Origin: Thermococcus piezophilus
Lineage (GTDB): Archaea > Methanobacteriota_B > Thermococci > Thermococcales > Thermococcaceae
Length of the DNA: 64,000 bases
Reading direction: 5' to 3'
Assembly (NCBI RefSeq): GCF_001647085.1
Contig: NZ_CP015520.1
Coordinates: 558,001 to 622,000 of the forward strand
A program made the position numbers and the translations under genes. Positions 43,850 to 55,106 of this stretch are shown piece after piece. Positions within the stretch are counted from its first letter, which is position 1, and every line of letters begins with the position of its first letter. A model generated the notes under the pieces. That model was not told the origin of the DNA. It did not search any database and saw only the letters and a list, made by a program, of their open reading frames with translations.

Positions 43850-45052
43850 CTTTTTCTGAGCAATCTCAAGCACTTTCTCCGGTTCAACCTTAAATCCTCC
43901 CCCTTTAGCTAAAACTTCACTGCCCCCTCCACCGCCGCCCGTCTCCTCGAGGACTTCTCTCAAAAGCGCCCTCATTGAAACACCTTTAACACCTCTGTTC
44001 TTTGCAAATATCACGTAGTTTTTCCCTACAACCAAAGCAATGCTGTTTGGATTCTTATCAACCAAATATACCACAAAAGCCTGCGCATCTTTCATATCAA
44101 GCTCTTCAACATGAGAGATCACCCTAATTCCCCCAACTTCTTCAGCTTTACTGAGCAGGACTTTAGCCTTCCACTCCCATACTTCAAGCCTTAAAGCTTT
44201 CCTTTCCTCTTCAAGCTTCTCAATCTCGTTTTTAAGCTCTTTAACTCTCTCGACTAATGGTCTGTTCTTATTTGGCATCTCATCTAAGCTTCCCCAGTAA
44301 TCCTTCAAAAGTTCGTCCAAGTAATTCAACACCCTATTCCCACAAGCAAACTCAACACGCCAGATGTTTTTGCTTTTCTTGTAGAAGTTCACCACTTTAA
44401 TAAAGCCAACCTCTCTCGTGCTTTTTACATGAGTTCCGCCGCATGGAATTACATCAACGCCTGGAATCCTAACAATCCTTATCGGCGGCTTAACTTTATC
44501 TGAAAGCTCTTTTCGGAGCTGCTTCCTTAAGTGCTCTGTTAACTCCTCATAGAACTCAATTTCGACGGGCAAATCCTTCTGAACAATTTCATTAGCTCTA
44601 ATCTCAGCTCTCAAAATGTGCTCCCAAGTAAGCTTTCCCTCGAAATCAATCTCAATCTTGTTGTAATTCTCAAAAATCTGGAAGCCTGTTGTGTTGCTGT
44701 CATATAGATCTTTGAGGACTGCAGAAAGGATATGCTGACCTGTGTGCTGTTTCATGTTTTCATATCTCCACTCCCAGTCGAGCTTAAGCTTAACCTCCTC
44801 CCCAGCTTGGGGAAGGCGACCCTCAATCTTCCCTTCATGCCAGATCTCATCTCTGCCATATACTCTTTCCACTTTAATTTCAAAGCCCTCCCCTCTGATA
44901 ATCCCTTTATCACTTGGCTGACCACCTCCTTCCGGATAAAAAATCGTCCTGTCAAGGGTGAGCCTTACTATACTCTTTCCCTGCTCAACAGCCTGAACAA
45001 TTGCTATAGATTCTTTCAAATAAGGGTCCGTGTAAAAAAGACGCTTCGTCAT
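43832..45052 (-). CDS. alaX: Alanyl-tRNA editing protein AlaX (long form)
   Basis: This protein of about 406 residues is a stand-alone alanyl-tRNA synthetase editing domain that hydrolyses Ser- or Gly-tRNA(Ala). Zinc ligands are HTGQH and CGGTH; FYPEGGGQPSDKG is the family N-terminal motif. A coiled coil (about residues 245-300) and a C-terminal DHH-associated C-Ala-like domain with GGGGGGSEVLAKGG make this the long AlaX-L type. The ATG at 45052 is chosen since GGTGGTC lies a few bases upstream and the protein then begins MTKRLFYTDPYLK. Base composition is AT-rich like its three neighbours. Confidence 0.85.
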   Translation of the reverse strand: MTKRLFYTDPYLKESIAIVQAVEQGKSIVRLTLDRTIFYPEGGGQPSDKGIIRGEGFEIKVERVYGRDEIWHEGKIEGRLPQAGEEVKLKLDWEWRYENMKQHTGQHILSAVLKDLYDSNTTGFQIFENYNKIEIDFEGKLTWEHILRAEIRANEIVQKDLPVEIEFYEELTEHLRKQLRKELSDKVKPPIRIVRIPGVDVIPCGGTHVKSTREVGFIKVVNFYKKSKNIWRVEFACGNRVLNYLDELLKDYWGSLDEMPNKNRPLVERVKELKNEIEKLEEERKALRLEVWEWKAKVLLSKAEEVGGIRVISHVEELDMKDAQAFVVYLVDKNPNSIALVVGKNYVIFAKNRGVKGVSMRALLREVLEETGGGGGGSEVLAKGGGFKVEPEKVLEIAQKKLKHFL

Positions 45053-45065
45053 TACTGACCACCGG

Positions 45066-45830
45066 TCAAACTTTATTGGAGAGCTCCATCTGTTCCTTTG
45101 CATACTCGCTGACCAGCATTCTGATCAGGGAAGCGAGTTCTTTATTGTATCTATCTTGCATGTCCGCGAATTTCTTCAGCGCAAGAGCGATGCCATTGAG
45201 GCGTTTGATGTCGTTTACAATCTCCTCCTGCTCGCGGGAAATCTCATCAAGGACGGAGCTTATCTCCACTATGGTTTCAATATCCCTGCCGAGTATCTCG
45301 GTGCCCTCCTTGATCCGGTCCATCACGGAGAGTGCATCGCGAAGCGTGTCAAGCTGACCCATGACACGAGTATTGAAATCCTTTATTTCCTTAGCGAGAT
45401 CCATGGTCTGAACAGCCATCTTTCTTATCTCATCAGCAACCACTGCAAAGCCCCTACCAGCTTCTCCTGCCCTCGCGGCTTCAATCGAAGCATTCAGGGC
45501 CACCAAATTGGTCTGCTTTGCAACGCTTGCTATCGAATCACTTATACGAGAAATATATTCAAGATTCTCAACAAGGGTATTAAATTCCTTAGCAAACACC
45601 TCAAAGCGCTGGAAGAATGGTAAAAACTCCATTTGAAAGCGTTTAAGCTCTTTCATAACCTGAGAGAGTTTTTCTATATTCTCGATAATCATCATGTTGT
45701 TCTCAAGAAACTGTCCACTAATCTGATCCGCAAGCTCGCTGATAATCTTGCTGGATTCTCTGCTGGAGGTTTTTATCCTAACCGATTGAGCCAGTGCACT
45801 TGATGCCTTCTCGATGTTCCTAATGTTCAT
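45066..45830 (-). CDS. Soluble methyl-accepting chemotaxis-type signalling protein
   Basis: This 254-residue protein consists of a long helical hairpin without membrane segment or recognisable N-terminal sensor domain. The hairpin tip, [20 protein letters not shown] followed by [13 protein letters not shown], is the conserved CheA/CheW-contact region of chemoreceptors. Such soluble receptors signal from the cytoplasm. It starts at ATG 45830 with GAGGTGG upstream, 10 bp after the ODP-like MBL gene on the same strand, suggesting that the latter supplies sensing. No cheA, cheW or methylation genes are in the window. Confidence 0.8.
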   Translation of the reverse strand: MNIRNIEKASSALAQSVRIKTSSRESSKIISELADQISGQFLENNMMIIENIEKLSQVMKELKRFQMEFLPFFQRFEVFAKEFNTLVENLEYISRISDSIASVAKQTNLVALNASIEAARAGEAGRGFAVVADEIRKMAVQTMDLAKEIKDFNTRVMGQLDTLRDALSVMDRIKEGTEILGRDIETIVEISSVLDEISREQEEIVNDIKRLNGIALALKKFADMQDRYNKELASLIRMLVSEYAKEQMELSNKV

Positions 45831-45840
45831 GGTAACCACC

Positions 45841-46608
45841 TCAACGCATCGTATCAACGCCTACTTTAAGGTTCTCAAGGAAATCAAAGAATCTCTTGAC
45901 ATGCTGTCTGGGTATAATGGCCCCGTGTTGGGGCAGTATAGCCTCTATATCCAAATACCGAACGCGGTTGAGCCAGAGCTTTATCGCGGCGCTGGTGGGC
46001 ATAAGGCGCTCATGTATCGGCCTCATAGCTTGAATGTGCCTCTCCATGTTTTCAACCACTATATATGGCTCATCCAAGATGGCTATGCCGATATCACCAG
46101 TGAACAGGAACCTACTCCTGTGGTCGTATATCGTGAAGTGACCCGGACTGTGAAGGAAATGGGCGGGAATGAATTCGAGGGTTGTAGCCCCAAAATGAAT
46201 GGTCTCACCATCATCCGATAACTGATGTGTTATTGAATTGGCATCTTCGAAACCAAAATGAGGGAGAAATCTTGTCCAGAGCCAATGGACGATTATCTTG
46301 GAATTGGTAACTTCCTTCCAAAGCGGAAGACTTCCCGCTACATCCGGATCCTGGTGGCAGATATACACATATTCTATGTCCCTGGGATCAATGTACTTCG
46401 AAACATTAGCGAGAACCTTTGAGAATATCTTGTACCCACCGGGATCTATAAGCATACCCCTACCTCCGCTAACAATGAGGTAACTGTTGACATCTACATC
46501 TTCACCGCCTTCCTGAGTCCCAAGATAAACCACCAAGTGCTCCTCATCCCTATAGAGAACGTGATCTTTCCTCGGGTCAAGGCTCGGCTCTATAAAGTAT
46601 TCACCCAT
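45841..46608 (-). CDS. ODP-like diiron MBL-fold protein (oxygen/redox sensor candidate)
   Basis: This 255-residue MBL-fold protein is related to the diiron domain of flavodiiron proteins but lacks the flavodoxin domain. Iron ligands can be placed as HQDPD, the His-rich [15 protein letters not shown] with the bridging Asp, and LPQHGAI. The usual HxExD is HxDxD here. Stand-alone proteins of this type (ODP) bind oxygen and act with chemoreceptors in some bacteria. The gene directly precedes a soluble receptor gene, supporting a sensory role. The ATG at 46608 is favoured, with GGTGGTGAT 7 nt upstream; 46614 is possible. Confidence 0.7.
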   Translation of the reverse strand: MGEYFIEPSLDPRKDHVLYRDEEHLVVYLGTQEGGEDVDVNSYLIVSGGRGMLIDPGGYKIFSKVLANVSKYIDPRDIEYVYICHQDPDVAGSLPLWKEVTNSKIIVHWLWTRFLPHFGFEDANSITHQLSDDGETIHFGATTLEFIPAHFLHSPGHFTIYDHRSRFLFTGDIGIAILDEPYIVVENMERHIQAMRPIHERLMPTSAAIKLWLNRVRYLDIEAILPQHGAIIPRQHVKRFFDFLENLKVGVDTMR

Positions 46609-46714
46609 ACCCATTATCACCACCAAAAAACTTTATGATAAAAATCTATTTAAGTCATTTGCATACACAATTACCTACACAAACCCAAAGAGAGGGAAAA
46701 AGTCCAAACGATGG

Positions 46715-47359
46715 TTAACTACCGGCTTTAGCCTCAATGAGGGCCTTAACGCGCTTGAGCCTGAAGAAGTTCTCACGCTCCATCTCGTCGAGGCGCTGCT
46801 TGATGAACTTCACCGTTGCCTCCATCCTCGGGATGATAATGTATTCCAACGCGTTGACGCGCCTCTTGGTGACCTCTATCTCCCTAGCGAGCCTCTTGAG
46901 GGTCTCCTCGACTTCAGCAAGACGGACGGCAAGATCGAGCACTTCCTCGAACTTCTCCGCGGCCAAGTCGACCCTTGGCGAGCTGGAAACAAAGGCGTAG
47001 CCCCTATCTTTGGCGCTCCTCCTAAAGCCTTTGGCCTCTATGAGTGGAACCGGAACACCCATGACGTTCCTCTTCCTTATCTCCACCTCTTTGTTGGGCT
47101 CGACGCTGAGGCTTATCTCCTTGAGGCGGAGCATTCCGACGTCAATCTCTGCCATCTGAAGGGCCTTAAATGCCTCCTCCATCTTCTGGCTAAGCTCCTG
47201 CCTTAAGCTTAGGGCCTCCTCGTAGATAGTGAAGAACTCCATGATTAGTGCATCCTGCTTGTCCTTGAGGAGCTTGTGGCCCTTTTTGGCTAACTTAATG
47301 CGCCTCTTGAGGTTGAGGAGCTCCATACGGGTGGGCTTGACGTTGAGCAACTCTGCCAT
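46715..47359 (-). CDS. atpD: A-type ATP synthase subunit D
   Basis: This 214-residue central-stalk subunit couples rotation of the membrane ring to the A3B3 head. It is almost entirely helical: [33 protein letters not shown] at the N-terminus and [22 protein letters not shown] near the C-terminus form the long coiled coil. The ATG at 47359 is preferred, with AGGTGGT upstream. It is the last gene of the nine-gene operon, 30 bp after atpB. Intact. Confidence 0.92.
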   Translation of the reverse strand: MAELLNVKPTRMELLNLKRRIKLAKKGHKLLKDKQDALIMEFFTIYEEALSLRQELSQKMEEAFKALQMAEIDVGMLRLKEISLSVEPNKEVEIRKRNVMGVPVPLIEAKGFRRSAKDRGYAFVSSSPRVDLAAEKFEEVLDLAVRLAEVEETLKRLAREIEVTKRRVNALEYIIIPRMEATVKFIKQRLDEMERENFFRLKRVKALIEAKAGS

Positions 47360-47388
47360 CTCGACCACCTAAGGGATAAAATGGGGAG

Positions 47389-48780
47389 TCAAGCCTCCCT
47401 CTTCCTGTACTTGGGGTGGTACTTGAGGATGTACTCCTTCCTGACACGCTTGAGCTCGCTCTCCGGAAGCTCAGCGAGGAGCTCCCAGCCGAGGTCGAGA
47501 GTCTCCTCGATGCTCCTGTCCTCGTCGTAGCGCTGGGCGACGAACTCCCTCTCGAACCTGTCCGCGAACTTGAGGTACTTTCTGTCAGTCTCGCTGAGTG
47601 CCTCCTCACCGACGACTGCGACGAGATCCCTCAGGCTTCTTCCCTCGGCATAAGCAGCGTAGAGCTGCTGGCTGAGCTGCGGGTGGTCCTCCCTGGTTCT
47701 TCCCTTACCGATACCATCTTTCATCAGACGGCTGAGGCTCGGGAGAACGTCGATGGGCGGGTAGATACCCTTCCTGTGCAGCTCCCTGCTGAGGACTATC
47801 TGGCCCTCGGTGATGTATCCAGTGAGGTCTGGAATCGGGTGGGTGATGTCGTCGTCGGGCATGGTGAGGATGGGCATCTGGGTTATGCTTCCCTTCCTGC
47901 CCCTGACCCTTCCAGCACGCTCGTAGATGGTAGCAAGGTCGGTGTACATATAACCTGGGTAGCCACGCCTTCCTGGGACCTCCTCACGGGCGGCGCTGAT
48001 CTCACGCAGGGCCTCGGCGTAGTTGGTCATGTCCGTGAGGATGACGAGGACCTGCATGTCGTACTCGAAGGCGAGATATTCAGCCACTGTCAGAGCCATA
48101 CGTGGGGTGATGATTCTCTCGATTGCCGGGTCGTCAGCAAGGTTGAGGAAGAGGACAGCCCTCTCAATGGCTCCAGTCTCTTCAAAGCTCTTCTTGAAGA
48201 AGTTGGCTTCTTCATAGGTGATACCCATCGCAGCAAAGACGACGGCGAACTGTTCCTCCTCACCGAGGACCTTCGCCTGCCTGGCTATCTGCGCAGCCAG
48301 CATGTTGTGGGGCAGACCGCTACCACTGAAGATTGGGAGCTTCTGACCCCTAACGAGGGTGTTCATTCCATCAATGGCCGAAACACCGGTCTGGATGAAG
48401 TCCCTCGGGTAAGCTCTAGCGACCGGGTTAAGGGGAGCGCCGTGGACGTCGCGCCTGTCCTCGGGGATGATTTCTGGGCCTCCATCTATGGGCCGACCGA
48501 TACCGTTGAATATCCTGCCGAGCATGTCCATGGAAACGGGAACCTTGAGCGTTTCGCCAGTGAAGCGGACGCGAGTGGTTTTAATGTCCAAGTCACGGGT
48601 TCCCTCGAAGACCTGGACGATGGCCATGTCCTGCCTTGCCTCAAGGACCTGACCCTTCCTCTTCTCGCCGCTTTCCGTCTCTATCTCAACGACCTCACCA
48701 TAGGCGACTCCCTTGATGCCCTGGACTATCATCAGCGGGCCGTAAATCTTGCTAACGGTGGAGTACTCCATTCCAGGCAT
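47389..48780 (-). CDS. atpB: A-type ATP synthase subunit B (non-catalytic)
   Basis: This 463-residue regulatory subunit alternates with A in the A3B3 head. It begins [21 protein letters not shown], contains [23 protein letters not shown] in place of a functional P-loop, and has [39 protein letters not shown], characteristic of subunit B. The ATG at 48780 matches the usual N-terminus; earlier in-frame starts overlap the atpA stop codon. Start and stop overlap tightly with atpA. Intact. Confidence 0.93.
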   Translation of the reverse strand: MPGMEYSTVSKIYGPLMIVQGIKGVAYGEVVEIETESGEKRKGQVLEARQDMAIVQVFEGTRDLDIKTTRVRFTGETLKVPVSMDMLGRIFNGIGRPIDGGPEIIPEDRRDVHGAPLNPVARAYPRDFIQTGVSAIDGMNTLVRGQKLPIFSGSGLPHNMLAAQIARQAKVLGEEEQFAVVFAAMGITYEEANFFKKSFEETGAIERAVLFLNLADDPAIERIITPRMALTVAEYLAFEYDMQVLVILTDMTNYAEALREISAAREEVPGRRGYPGYMYTDLATIYERAGRVRGRKGSITQMPILTMPDDDITHPIPDLTGYITEGQIVLSRELHRKGIYPPIDVLPSLSRLMKDGIGKGRTREDHPQLSQQLYAAYAEGRSLRDLVAVVGEEALSETDRKYLKFADRFEREFVAQRYDEDRSIEETLDLGWELLAELPESELKRVRKEYILKYHPKYRKREA

Positions 48781-48785
48781 CAGCA

Positions 48786-50543
48786 TCACGCTCCGTACTT
48801 CTTAAAGAGCTCCTCAAACTGCTGGTTGGTTTCATCTATGAGCGCAGCGACCTTCTCTATCTCAGGCTCGAACTTCATACGACCGATCTTCTCCCTGACG
48901 GGGAGCTTGGCTATCTCGTCAACTGGAACGCCCCTGTCAACGGCCTCCATAGTCTTCTCGTAGAAGTTGAGGATAACCCTCATCATAGTGACCTGCTTCT
49001 TGGGCGGGCAGTATGTGTCGACCTCATCGAAGGCATCCTGCTGGAGGTAGTCCTCACGGAGCATCCTGGTGACTATGAGGACGGCCTTCTCCCTGTCGGG
49101 CAAAGCGTCTGGACCGACGATTCTAACTATCTCCTGGAGCTCGGCCTCCTTCTGGAGGAGCCCCATGGCCTTATCACGCATCTTCCTCCACTCTGGGTCA
49201 ACGTTCTCGTGCCACCAGCCCTGGATGGAGTCTATGTAAAGGGAGTAGCTCCTGAGCCAGTTTATAGCCGGGAAGTGCCTCCTCCTGGCCAGGTCAGCAT
49301 CGAGGGCCCAGAAGACCTTGACGACACGAAGGGTGTTCTGAACGACGGGCTCGCTGAAGTCTCCACCCGGGGGTGAGACTGCACCGATGACGGAAACGCT
49401 TCCAATCCTCTCGTCGCTTCCAAGGGTAATCACACGACCGGCACGCTCGTAGAATTCAGCTATCCTGCTCGCGAGGTAGGCAGGGTAGCCTTCCTCACCG
49501 GGCATCTCCTCAAGCCTTCCAGAAATCTCACGGAGCGCCTCAGCCCACCTGCTCGTCGAGTCGGCCATCAGAGCGACGTCGTAGCCCATGTCTCTGAAGT
49601 ACTCGGCTATGGTGATTCCGGTGTAGATGGAGGCCTCACGCGCAGCGACGGGCATGTTCGAAGTGTTGGCTATGAGGACAGTTCTCTCCATGAGTGGCTT
49701 TCCGGTCTTCGGGTCTTTGAGCTTGGGGAACTCCTCGAGAACATCAGTCATCTCGTTTCCGCGCTCACCGCAGCCTATGTAAACGACAATCTGGGCGTCA
49801 CTCCACTTGGCGAGCTGGTGCTGGGTAACGGTCTTTCCTGAACCGAACGGTCCAGGGATGGCTGCAGTTCCACCCTTGGCCTGGGAGAAGAAGGTATCTA
49901 TCGTCCTCTGTCCGGTGATGAGCGGAACCTCGGGCGGGAGCTTCATCTTGTAGGGCCTCTTGACACGAACTGGCCAGCGGTGGTACATCTTGAGCTCCTC
50001 TATCTCACCGTTGGGTTTCTTGACCTTGGCTATGACCTCTTCAACCGTGTAGTCGCCCTCCTCTGCAATCTCCACTATCTCGCCCTCGACCCATGGAGGA
50101 ACGAGAATCCTGTGCTCGATGATGCTAGTCTCTGGAACAACACCGAGGATGTCGCCACCGACGACCTTGTCGCCAACCTTGACCTTCGGAGTGAAGTGCC
50201 ACTTCTTGTCCCTCGGCAATGCAGGAGTGGTGAGACCTCTCGCTATGAAGTCGCCGCTGAGCTCCCTGAGAACCTCAAGCGGCCTCTGAATACCGTCGTA
50301 CATCGCAGTGAGTAGACCCGGACCAAGCTCGACGCTGAGCGATGCACCGGTTCCCGTGACCGGCTCACTTGGCCTTACACCGGCCGTTTCCTCGTAGACC
50401 TGTATGACGGCCTTGTCGCCCTCGAGGCGAATGATTTCTCCAATGAGTCCCATTTCGCCTACTCTGACTACCTCGTACATCTTTGAGCCCTTCATTCCTT
50501 CGGCGACGACAAGTGGACCGGTAACCCTAACTATCCTTCCCAT
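48786..50543 (-). CDS. atpA: A-type ATP synthase catalytic subunit A
   Basis: This 585-residue catalytic subunit has Walker [19 protein letters not shown], the family insertion domain (about residues 115-190), [16 protein letters not shown], and [44 protein letters not shown] with the catalytic core residues. The P-loop variant GPFGSGKT is typical of A/V-type A subunits. No intein is present. The ATG at 50543 follows GAGGTGA. Adjacent genes overlap or nearly touch, so the operon is translated as one block. Confidence 0.95.
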   Translation of the reverse strand: MGRIVRVTGPLVVAEGMKGSKMYEVVRVGEMGLIGEIIRLEGDKAVIQVYEETAGVRPSEPVTGTGASLSVELGPGLLTAMYDGIQRPLEVLRELSGDFIARGLTTPALPRDKKWHFTPKVKVGDKVVGGDILGVVPETSIIEHRILVPPWVEGEIVEIAEEGDYTVEEVIAKVKKPNGEIEELKMYHRWPVRVKRPYKMKLPPEVPLITGQRTIDTFFSQAKGGTAAIPGPFGSGKTVTQHQLAKWSDAQIVVYIGCGERGNEMTDVLEEFPKLKDPKTGKPLMERTVLIANTSNMPVAAREASIYTGITIAEYFRDMGYDVALMADSTSRWAEALREISGRLEEMPGEEGYPAYLASRIAEFYERAGRVITLGSDERIGSVSVIGAVSPPGGDFSEPVVQNTLRVVKVFWALDADLARRRHFPAINWLRSYSLYIDSIQGWWHENVDPEWRKMRDKAMGLLQKEAELQEIVRIVGPDALPDREKAVLIVTRMLREDYLQQDAFDEVDTYCPPKKQVTMMRVILNFYEKTMEAVDRGVPVDEIAKLPVREKIGRMKFEPEIEKVAALIDETNQQFEELFKKYGA

Positions 50544-50548
50544 TTTCT

Positions 50549-50857
50549 TCACCTCTTCAACTCAACACCTATCGCCCTTCTAACTATCTCCTTAATCTGC
50601 TCTTCACCAAACCTCGAACCCGACTTGTCAGGCACCTGAAGAATGATCGGAAATGTAACCTCTGAAAGCTCAACCTTCTGGGCGAATCTCTCCGTTATCA
50701 GGATTATTCCAACATCGCCCCTTTCGATGAGTTCGTTGAGCTTGTTCCTGAGCCTCTCCATTTCGAGGGGCGTGTCCTCGAAGGAATAAACCTCATGGGC
50801 CCCGGCGAGCTTAAAGCCAAGGGCCGTGTCCCTGTCGCCGAGGACGGCTATCTTCAT
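50549..50857 (-). CDS. atpF: A-type ATP synthase subunit F
   Basis: This 102-residue Rossmann-like stalk subunit begins [26 protein letters not shown], the family N-terminus, with [14 protein letters not shown] and [29 protein letters not shown]. It binds to the central stalk and to subunit B and influences catalysis. It overlaps atpC by 4 bp and lies 5 bp before atpA. Intact. Confidence 0.92.
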   Translation of the reverse strand: MKIAVLGDRDTALGFKLAGAHEVYSFEDTPLEMERLRNKLNELIERGDVGIILITERFAQKVELSEVTFPIILQVPDKSGSRFGEEQIKEIVRRAIGVELKR

Positions 50858-51960
50858 GCGACATCACCCACTATCTCCTTTATCATCTCTGGCTTGAGAC
50901 CATCGTCGATGAGCTTGGCTATCGCCCTGAGCTTCTTGACCTCACTCTCCTTCTGCAGTATGTAGCTGAGCGGCGTTGCCACGCTGAGCGGGTAGAACCG
51001 GGTCAGCTCGTTCATCCTTTCCCTGATGTGCCTCTCCAGAGTCCTCTCGAGGACGCTCAAGTCTTTCTCAACCTCATCCCTGACGTCCCTGATGACCTTG
51101 CCGTAGCTCGTGGAGTCGAGCTCGGCCAAAGCCATGCTCAAGTCGTCCACGTGGAGTATGGCCTCAAGGCTTCTACCGAGCCTTCCCCCAGGTATGAGGA
51201 GAGGCTTTATCTCCTCGGCGCTCATCTTTGCCGCTTTAGCCCTCATGACGGTCATTATGTTGGTCTTGTCTATCTTGAGCCTCACGAACTCTTTGAGGAT
51301 TATCCTCTCGTCGTCCTTCCTGGAGAGCGCGTATTCAAGGAGCTTGGCGTAGTACATCTTGTAAAGTTCGGTCTCGAACTCCTTGAGGCTTATCTCCCCC
51401 AACAGAAGCTTCTGGTAAGGCTCTTCGTAGGGGGTGCCTTCAAGGATGACGAGTATCTCCTCGAGCGTCTTTGCTTCAGCCATGGCCTTGACCTTGGGGA
51501 CCATAGTTCCAATCTCGCTAACGTAGTCGCTCGCGGGTTCGCCGACCTTCTTGGCCTTGACGGTGCTGGTTACATTCCTGACATCCCACTCCTCGAGCAG
51601 GAGCCTGAAGAAGGGGCCGACCCTCTTCGGAAGAATCTTAACCATGAGCTCGTAGGTTCCGGCCAAGGCCTTATCCAGGGCCCTCTCTATCTCCTCCACG
51701 GTGTAGCTTGAAACTCCCGCGAGGTAGCCCTTATAATCAGTGTCCTCCAGGCTGACCACGAAGTTGTTAAGAGTTCTGCTCTCCGCCAGCTCGTTGAACC
51801 TCTGCTCGGTCAGGAGCTTGGCCTCCATAGCCTTTATCCTCGCGTTAGGGTAGGAGTAGGGAGTGTACTTCCAGATTATCTTGGACGTCTTGTACCCCAT
51901 CCAAACGAAGACCACCGCCAATGTTGTGTTGAGGATTCCAGTTACCGCTCCTGCTTCCAT
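50854..51960 (-). CDS. atpC: A-type ATP synthase subunit C
   Basis: This 368-residue funnel-shaped subunit connects the central stalk to the c ring (homologous to V-ATPase subunit d). It has three repeats of helical bundle, with an unusual N-terminal hydrophobic helix ([20 protein letters not shown]) and [25 protein letters not shown]. Key repeats include [18 protein letters not shown] and [19 protein letters not shown], the conserved D-N pattern. The ATG at 51960 follows GGGTGAGG. It overlaps atpF and nearly touches atpE. Intact. Confidence 0.9.
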   Translation of the reverse strand: MEAGAVTGILNTTLAVVFVWMGYKTSKIIWKYTPYSYPNARIKAMEAKLLTEQRFNELAESRTLNNFVVSLEDTDYKGYLAGVSSYTVEEIERALDKALAGTYELMVKILPKRVGPFFRLLLEEWDVRNVTSTVKAKKVGEPASDYVSEIGTMVPKVKAMAEAKTLEEILVILEGTPYEEPYQKLLLGEISLKEFETELYKMYYAKLLEYALSRKDDERIILKEFVRLKIDKTNIMTVMRAKAAKMSAEEIKPLLIPGGRLGRSLEAILHVDDLSMALAELDSTSYGKVIRDVRDEVEKDLSVLERTLERHIRERMNELTRFYPLSVATPLSYILQKESEVKKLRAIAKLIDDGLKPEMIKEIVGDVA

Positions 51961-51965
51961 TCGCC

Positions 51966-52577
51966 TCACCCGAAGAGAGCCTTGGCAATCTCTGCCCTCA
52001 AGTCACTCTCAAACCTCTCTATCCTTGACTCAAAACGATTGTCCACCCTAACGCTCCTATCTATGGTTTCGACGATGACGCCGCCTATAGTGCTTATTGG
52101 CTCACCAAGGGTTATCTCAACGTTCTTCCCGAGCTTCTCCTCAAGGACCTTTTTGAACTCCTCAAACCTTCCGCGGAGCAGCTCAAGGGTTCTCTCATTG
52201 GAATTAATGACAACGCTCTCGCTTCCGAGCTCCTCGACGGCCTGGACCGTCAAATCCACAAGCATCGAGAAGTATTCCTCGGCGGATAGTTCAGCCAGCC
52301 TCTCGCGCAGGGCTGCAATGACCTCCTGGATGAGCGCCTCCTGAACGGCTAGCCTCTTCTTCCTCACCTCAAGCTTGGCGTTGGCTATGATCCTCTGCTT
52401 CTCTATCTCGGCCTGAGTGTGGGCCTTCCTGAGTATCCACTCTGCCCTGGCCTCGGCCCTCTTGCAAGCCTCCTCCTTAATCTTCTCCGCCTCCTTCTGG
52501 GCCTCGTTGAGTATGTACTGTATCTTCTGCTCCGCTTCCCTGTTTATCTCCTGAATTATCAGCTCTGCTCCATTCAT
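51966..52577 (-). CDS. atpE: A-type ATP synthase subunit E
   Basis: This 203-residue peripheral-stalk subunit has an N-terminal long coiled coil (residues about 1-95, rich in Glu, Lys and Ala: NEAQKEAEKIKEEACKRAEA) and a C-terminal globular head (STIGGVIVETIDRSVRVDNRFESR) that attaches to the A3B3 top. It pairs with subunit H to form the stator. GGAAG precedes the ATG. It lies 5 bp before atpC and 44 bp after atpK. Intact. Confidence 0.92.
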   Translation of the reverse strand: MNGAELIIQEINREAEQKIQYILNEAQKEAEKIKEEACKRAEARAEWILRKAHTQAEIEKQRIIANAKLEVRKKRLAVQEALIQEVIAALRERLAELSAEEYFSMLVDLTVQAVEELGSESVVINSNERTLELLRGRFEEFKKVLEEKLGKNVEITLGEPISTIGGVIVETIDRSVRVDNRFESRIERFESDLRAEIAKALFG

Positions 52578-52621
52578 CTTCCTTCCTCCGTCGGGCTATA
52601 TATAAAGAAAGTTTGGAGGGC

Positions 52622-53113
<492 letters not shown>

Positions 53114-53125
53114 TCAAACACCTCC

Positions 53126-55105
53126 TTAAGCTTCAAACTCTAACTTTGAGACCTCCCTTTTTGCCCTGAAGGGCTCGAAGCGCTTACCTTCGCCAGAGTA
53201 AAAGGTTCCGAAAAATTCAACGTACTGCAGACGGAGCGAGTGGACGAACGCTCCGAGGGCGTTGATGGCGACCGAAAACAGCTGGCCGCCGACAAACAGT
53301 ATGAGGCCAATGACTATGCCTATTGGAACGGGGCCGATGCTGATGCCCCAGACCATCTGGACAAGGATGTTGACGACCATGGCTATTCCAGCGGTTGCCA
53401 AAGCCAGTGCCATCAGACGGGCGTAGCTGAGCCAGCTGCCGACGAAGCCGAAGAAGTCCGATATCGTCAGCAGTATTGCCAGTGCACCGTTCCTGAACTC
53501 GCTGAGGATGAAGAGCACTAGGCCAGCCCCGAAGAGAGCCTTTCCAGGCAGGGTAAAGCCTGGCTGACCCATGGCTCCCAGGCCAAGGAGCGAGACGCCG
53601 AGTATTATGAGCATCCAGGAGAGCTGGTCGAAGATTGCGTCTTTGACTTCGCCGTTCTTCATCTTGGCTATGAAGCCTACGGTATATCCGGTGAATAGGT
53701 GGGCGAGGCCTATGGCCAATGCCATCTGGAGGACTACCAGCGCGTCTGTCATGCTGTCCCACTTGCGCCAGACGTTGAAGCCAGCCAAATCGAGGGCGTT
53801 GCCGAAGTAGCTGCCGAAGAGGACGCCCATGATCATAGTGAAGGCGGCGCTGATGAGCAAGGTGTAGGCAAACTTGTAGGTGCCGTCGTTGAACTTCTTG
53901 TGACCCTTGATGAGCAGTGCAGCGACTATGGCTATTATGAGGCCGTACATGAAGTCCGTGAGCATGAAGCCGAAGAAGAACGAGTAGGTGAAGGTTATTA
54001 TCGGCGTTGGGTCTATCTCATTGTACTTCGGGACACCGTACATCTCGGTGAGCATCTCAAAGGGTCTGAAGAAGCTCGGGTTCTTGAGCTTGATTGGGAT
54101 GTCATCGAGCTCCTCCTTGCTCGGCTCCTTGATGTTGATGTAGGCCTTTTCCTCAGTTATCCTCTTGATTCCCTCAAGAACATTCGGAACCTCGCTCCTC
54201 GGGAGCCAGCCCGTCATGGCGAAAGTCATGTTTGTCCTCGCGAGCATCGGCAGGACTGTGGCCTTGTCCCTCTCGTTCTCCATCAGCTCCTGGTAGAAAA
54301 CCACGTCGTCGTAGTACTTCTCGGCGAGCATCTCGGCGTCCTTCTTCGCGCTTTCAAGCTCCTTCTCCTTGATCCTGAGCTTCTCCTCATAGACTTTTAT
54401 AAGTTCCCTTGGAGTCCCCTCACCCTCTGGGACTTCCAGCCTCTCGAGAGAGTACTTTGCCAGTATCGGATTGGCCTTCTCGTAGTCCCTCTTGATGAAT
54501 GCGAAAACCACCAGAACCTTATCTTTGAACTCCTTGGAAACAAAAGCCACTCTCCCCTCGGTGGCCTTTTTGACCTCCTCGATGAGGGGTGGGAACTTGT
54601 TTCTATCGATGGTTCCGACCACTATCTCGACTATGTCGGTGGACCTGAGATAGGAGACATCAAGGTTGAACGAGGAGAGGAGCTCAAGAATTGAGATGTC
54701 GGCCTTTATCCTCTCAATTTCCGTCTGGGTCGCGGTTATTTTACCCTCAACGGCCTTTATCTCTGGTTCAACAACCTCAAGAAAGCTCTCAACGTCCTTT
54801 ATGAGCTTCTCGATTCCTCCATATTTGTAGGTCTTCTTCTCCCTCTCGGGGGGAAAGATGAACTCCTTTATACCGCCGCCCTTGGTCTTTCTGTAATCCT
54901 TGAGGAAATCAACGAGTCTTGAGATTGTTATGCTGTATGAGGCAGCCTTTCTGTGGAACTCGTTGGGAGAATCCTTCTGGGCGATTTTAATGTCTATCTC
55001 CCTGATCTCCACGACACCCTGCTCGTGGAGATAAGTCAAGAGAGAATCCTTGTACCTGTTGAGGGCCATTACCTCGATTTTAACCATCTCTTCTGGCCTG
55101 AACAT
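53126..55105 (-). CDS. atpI: A-type ATP synthase subunit I (stator a subunit)
   Basis: This 659-residue protein has a cytoplasmic N-terminal half (about 1-350) with two alpha/beta lobes joined by coiled coils (KVYEEKLRIKEKELESAKKDAEMLAEKYYDD). A membrane half of about eight helices begins PTPIITFTYSFFFGFMLTDFMYG and includes SWLSYARLMALALATAGIAMVVNILVQM, which carries the conserved Arg of the ion path. It forms the half-channels facing the K ring and holds the E/H stalks. It is 1 bp from atpH and 15 bp from atpK. Intact. Confidence 0.93.
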   Translation of the reverse strand: MFRPEEMVKIEVMALNRYKDSLLTYLHEQGVVEIREIDIKIAQKDSPNEFHRKAASYSITISRLVDFLKDYRKTKGGGIKEFIFPPEREKKTYKYGGIEKLIKDVESFLEVVEPEIKAVEGKITATQTEIERIKADISILELLSSFNLDVSYLRSTDIVEIVVGTIDRNKFPPLIEEVKKATEGRVAFVSKEFKDKVLVVFAFIKRDYEKANPILAKYSLERLEVPEGEGTPRELIKVYEEKLRIKEKELESAKKDAEMLAEKYYDDVVFYQELMENERDKATVLPMLARTNMTFAMTGWLPRSEVPNVLEGIKRITEEKAYINIKEPSKEELDDIPIKLKNPSFFRPFEMLTEMYGVPKYNEIDPTPIITFTYSFFFGFMLTDFMYGLIIAIVAALLIKGHKKFNDGTYKFAYTLLISAAFTMIMGVLFGSYFGNALDLAGFNVWRKWDSMTDALVVLQMALAIGLAHLFTGYTVGFIAKMKNGEVKDAIFDQLSWMLIILGVSLLGLGAMGQPGFTLPGKALFGAGLVLFILSEFRNGALAILLTISDFFGFVGSWLSYARLMALALATAGIAMVVNILVQMVWGISIGPVPIGIVIGLILFVGGQLFSVAINALGAFVHSLRLQYVEFFGTFYSGEGKRFEPFRAKREVSKLEFEA

Positions 55106-55106
55106 C

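Noticed and set aside
47416-48963. 515-residue plus-strand reading frame
   Set aside because: It is antisense to atpB/atpA, which are clearly real; the long opposite frame follows from their codon bias.
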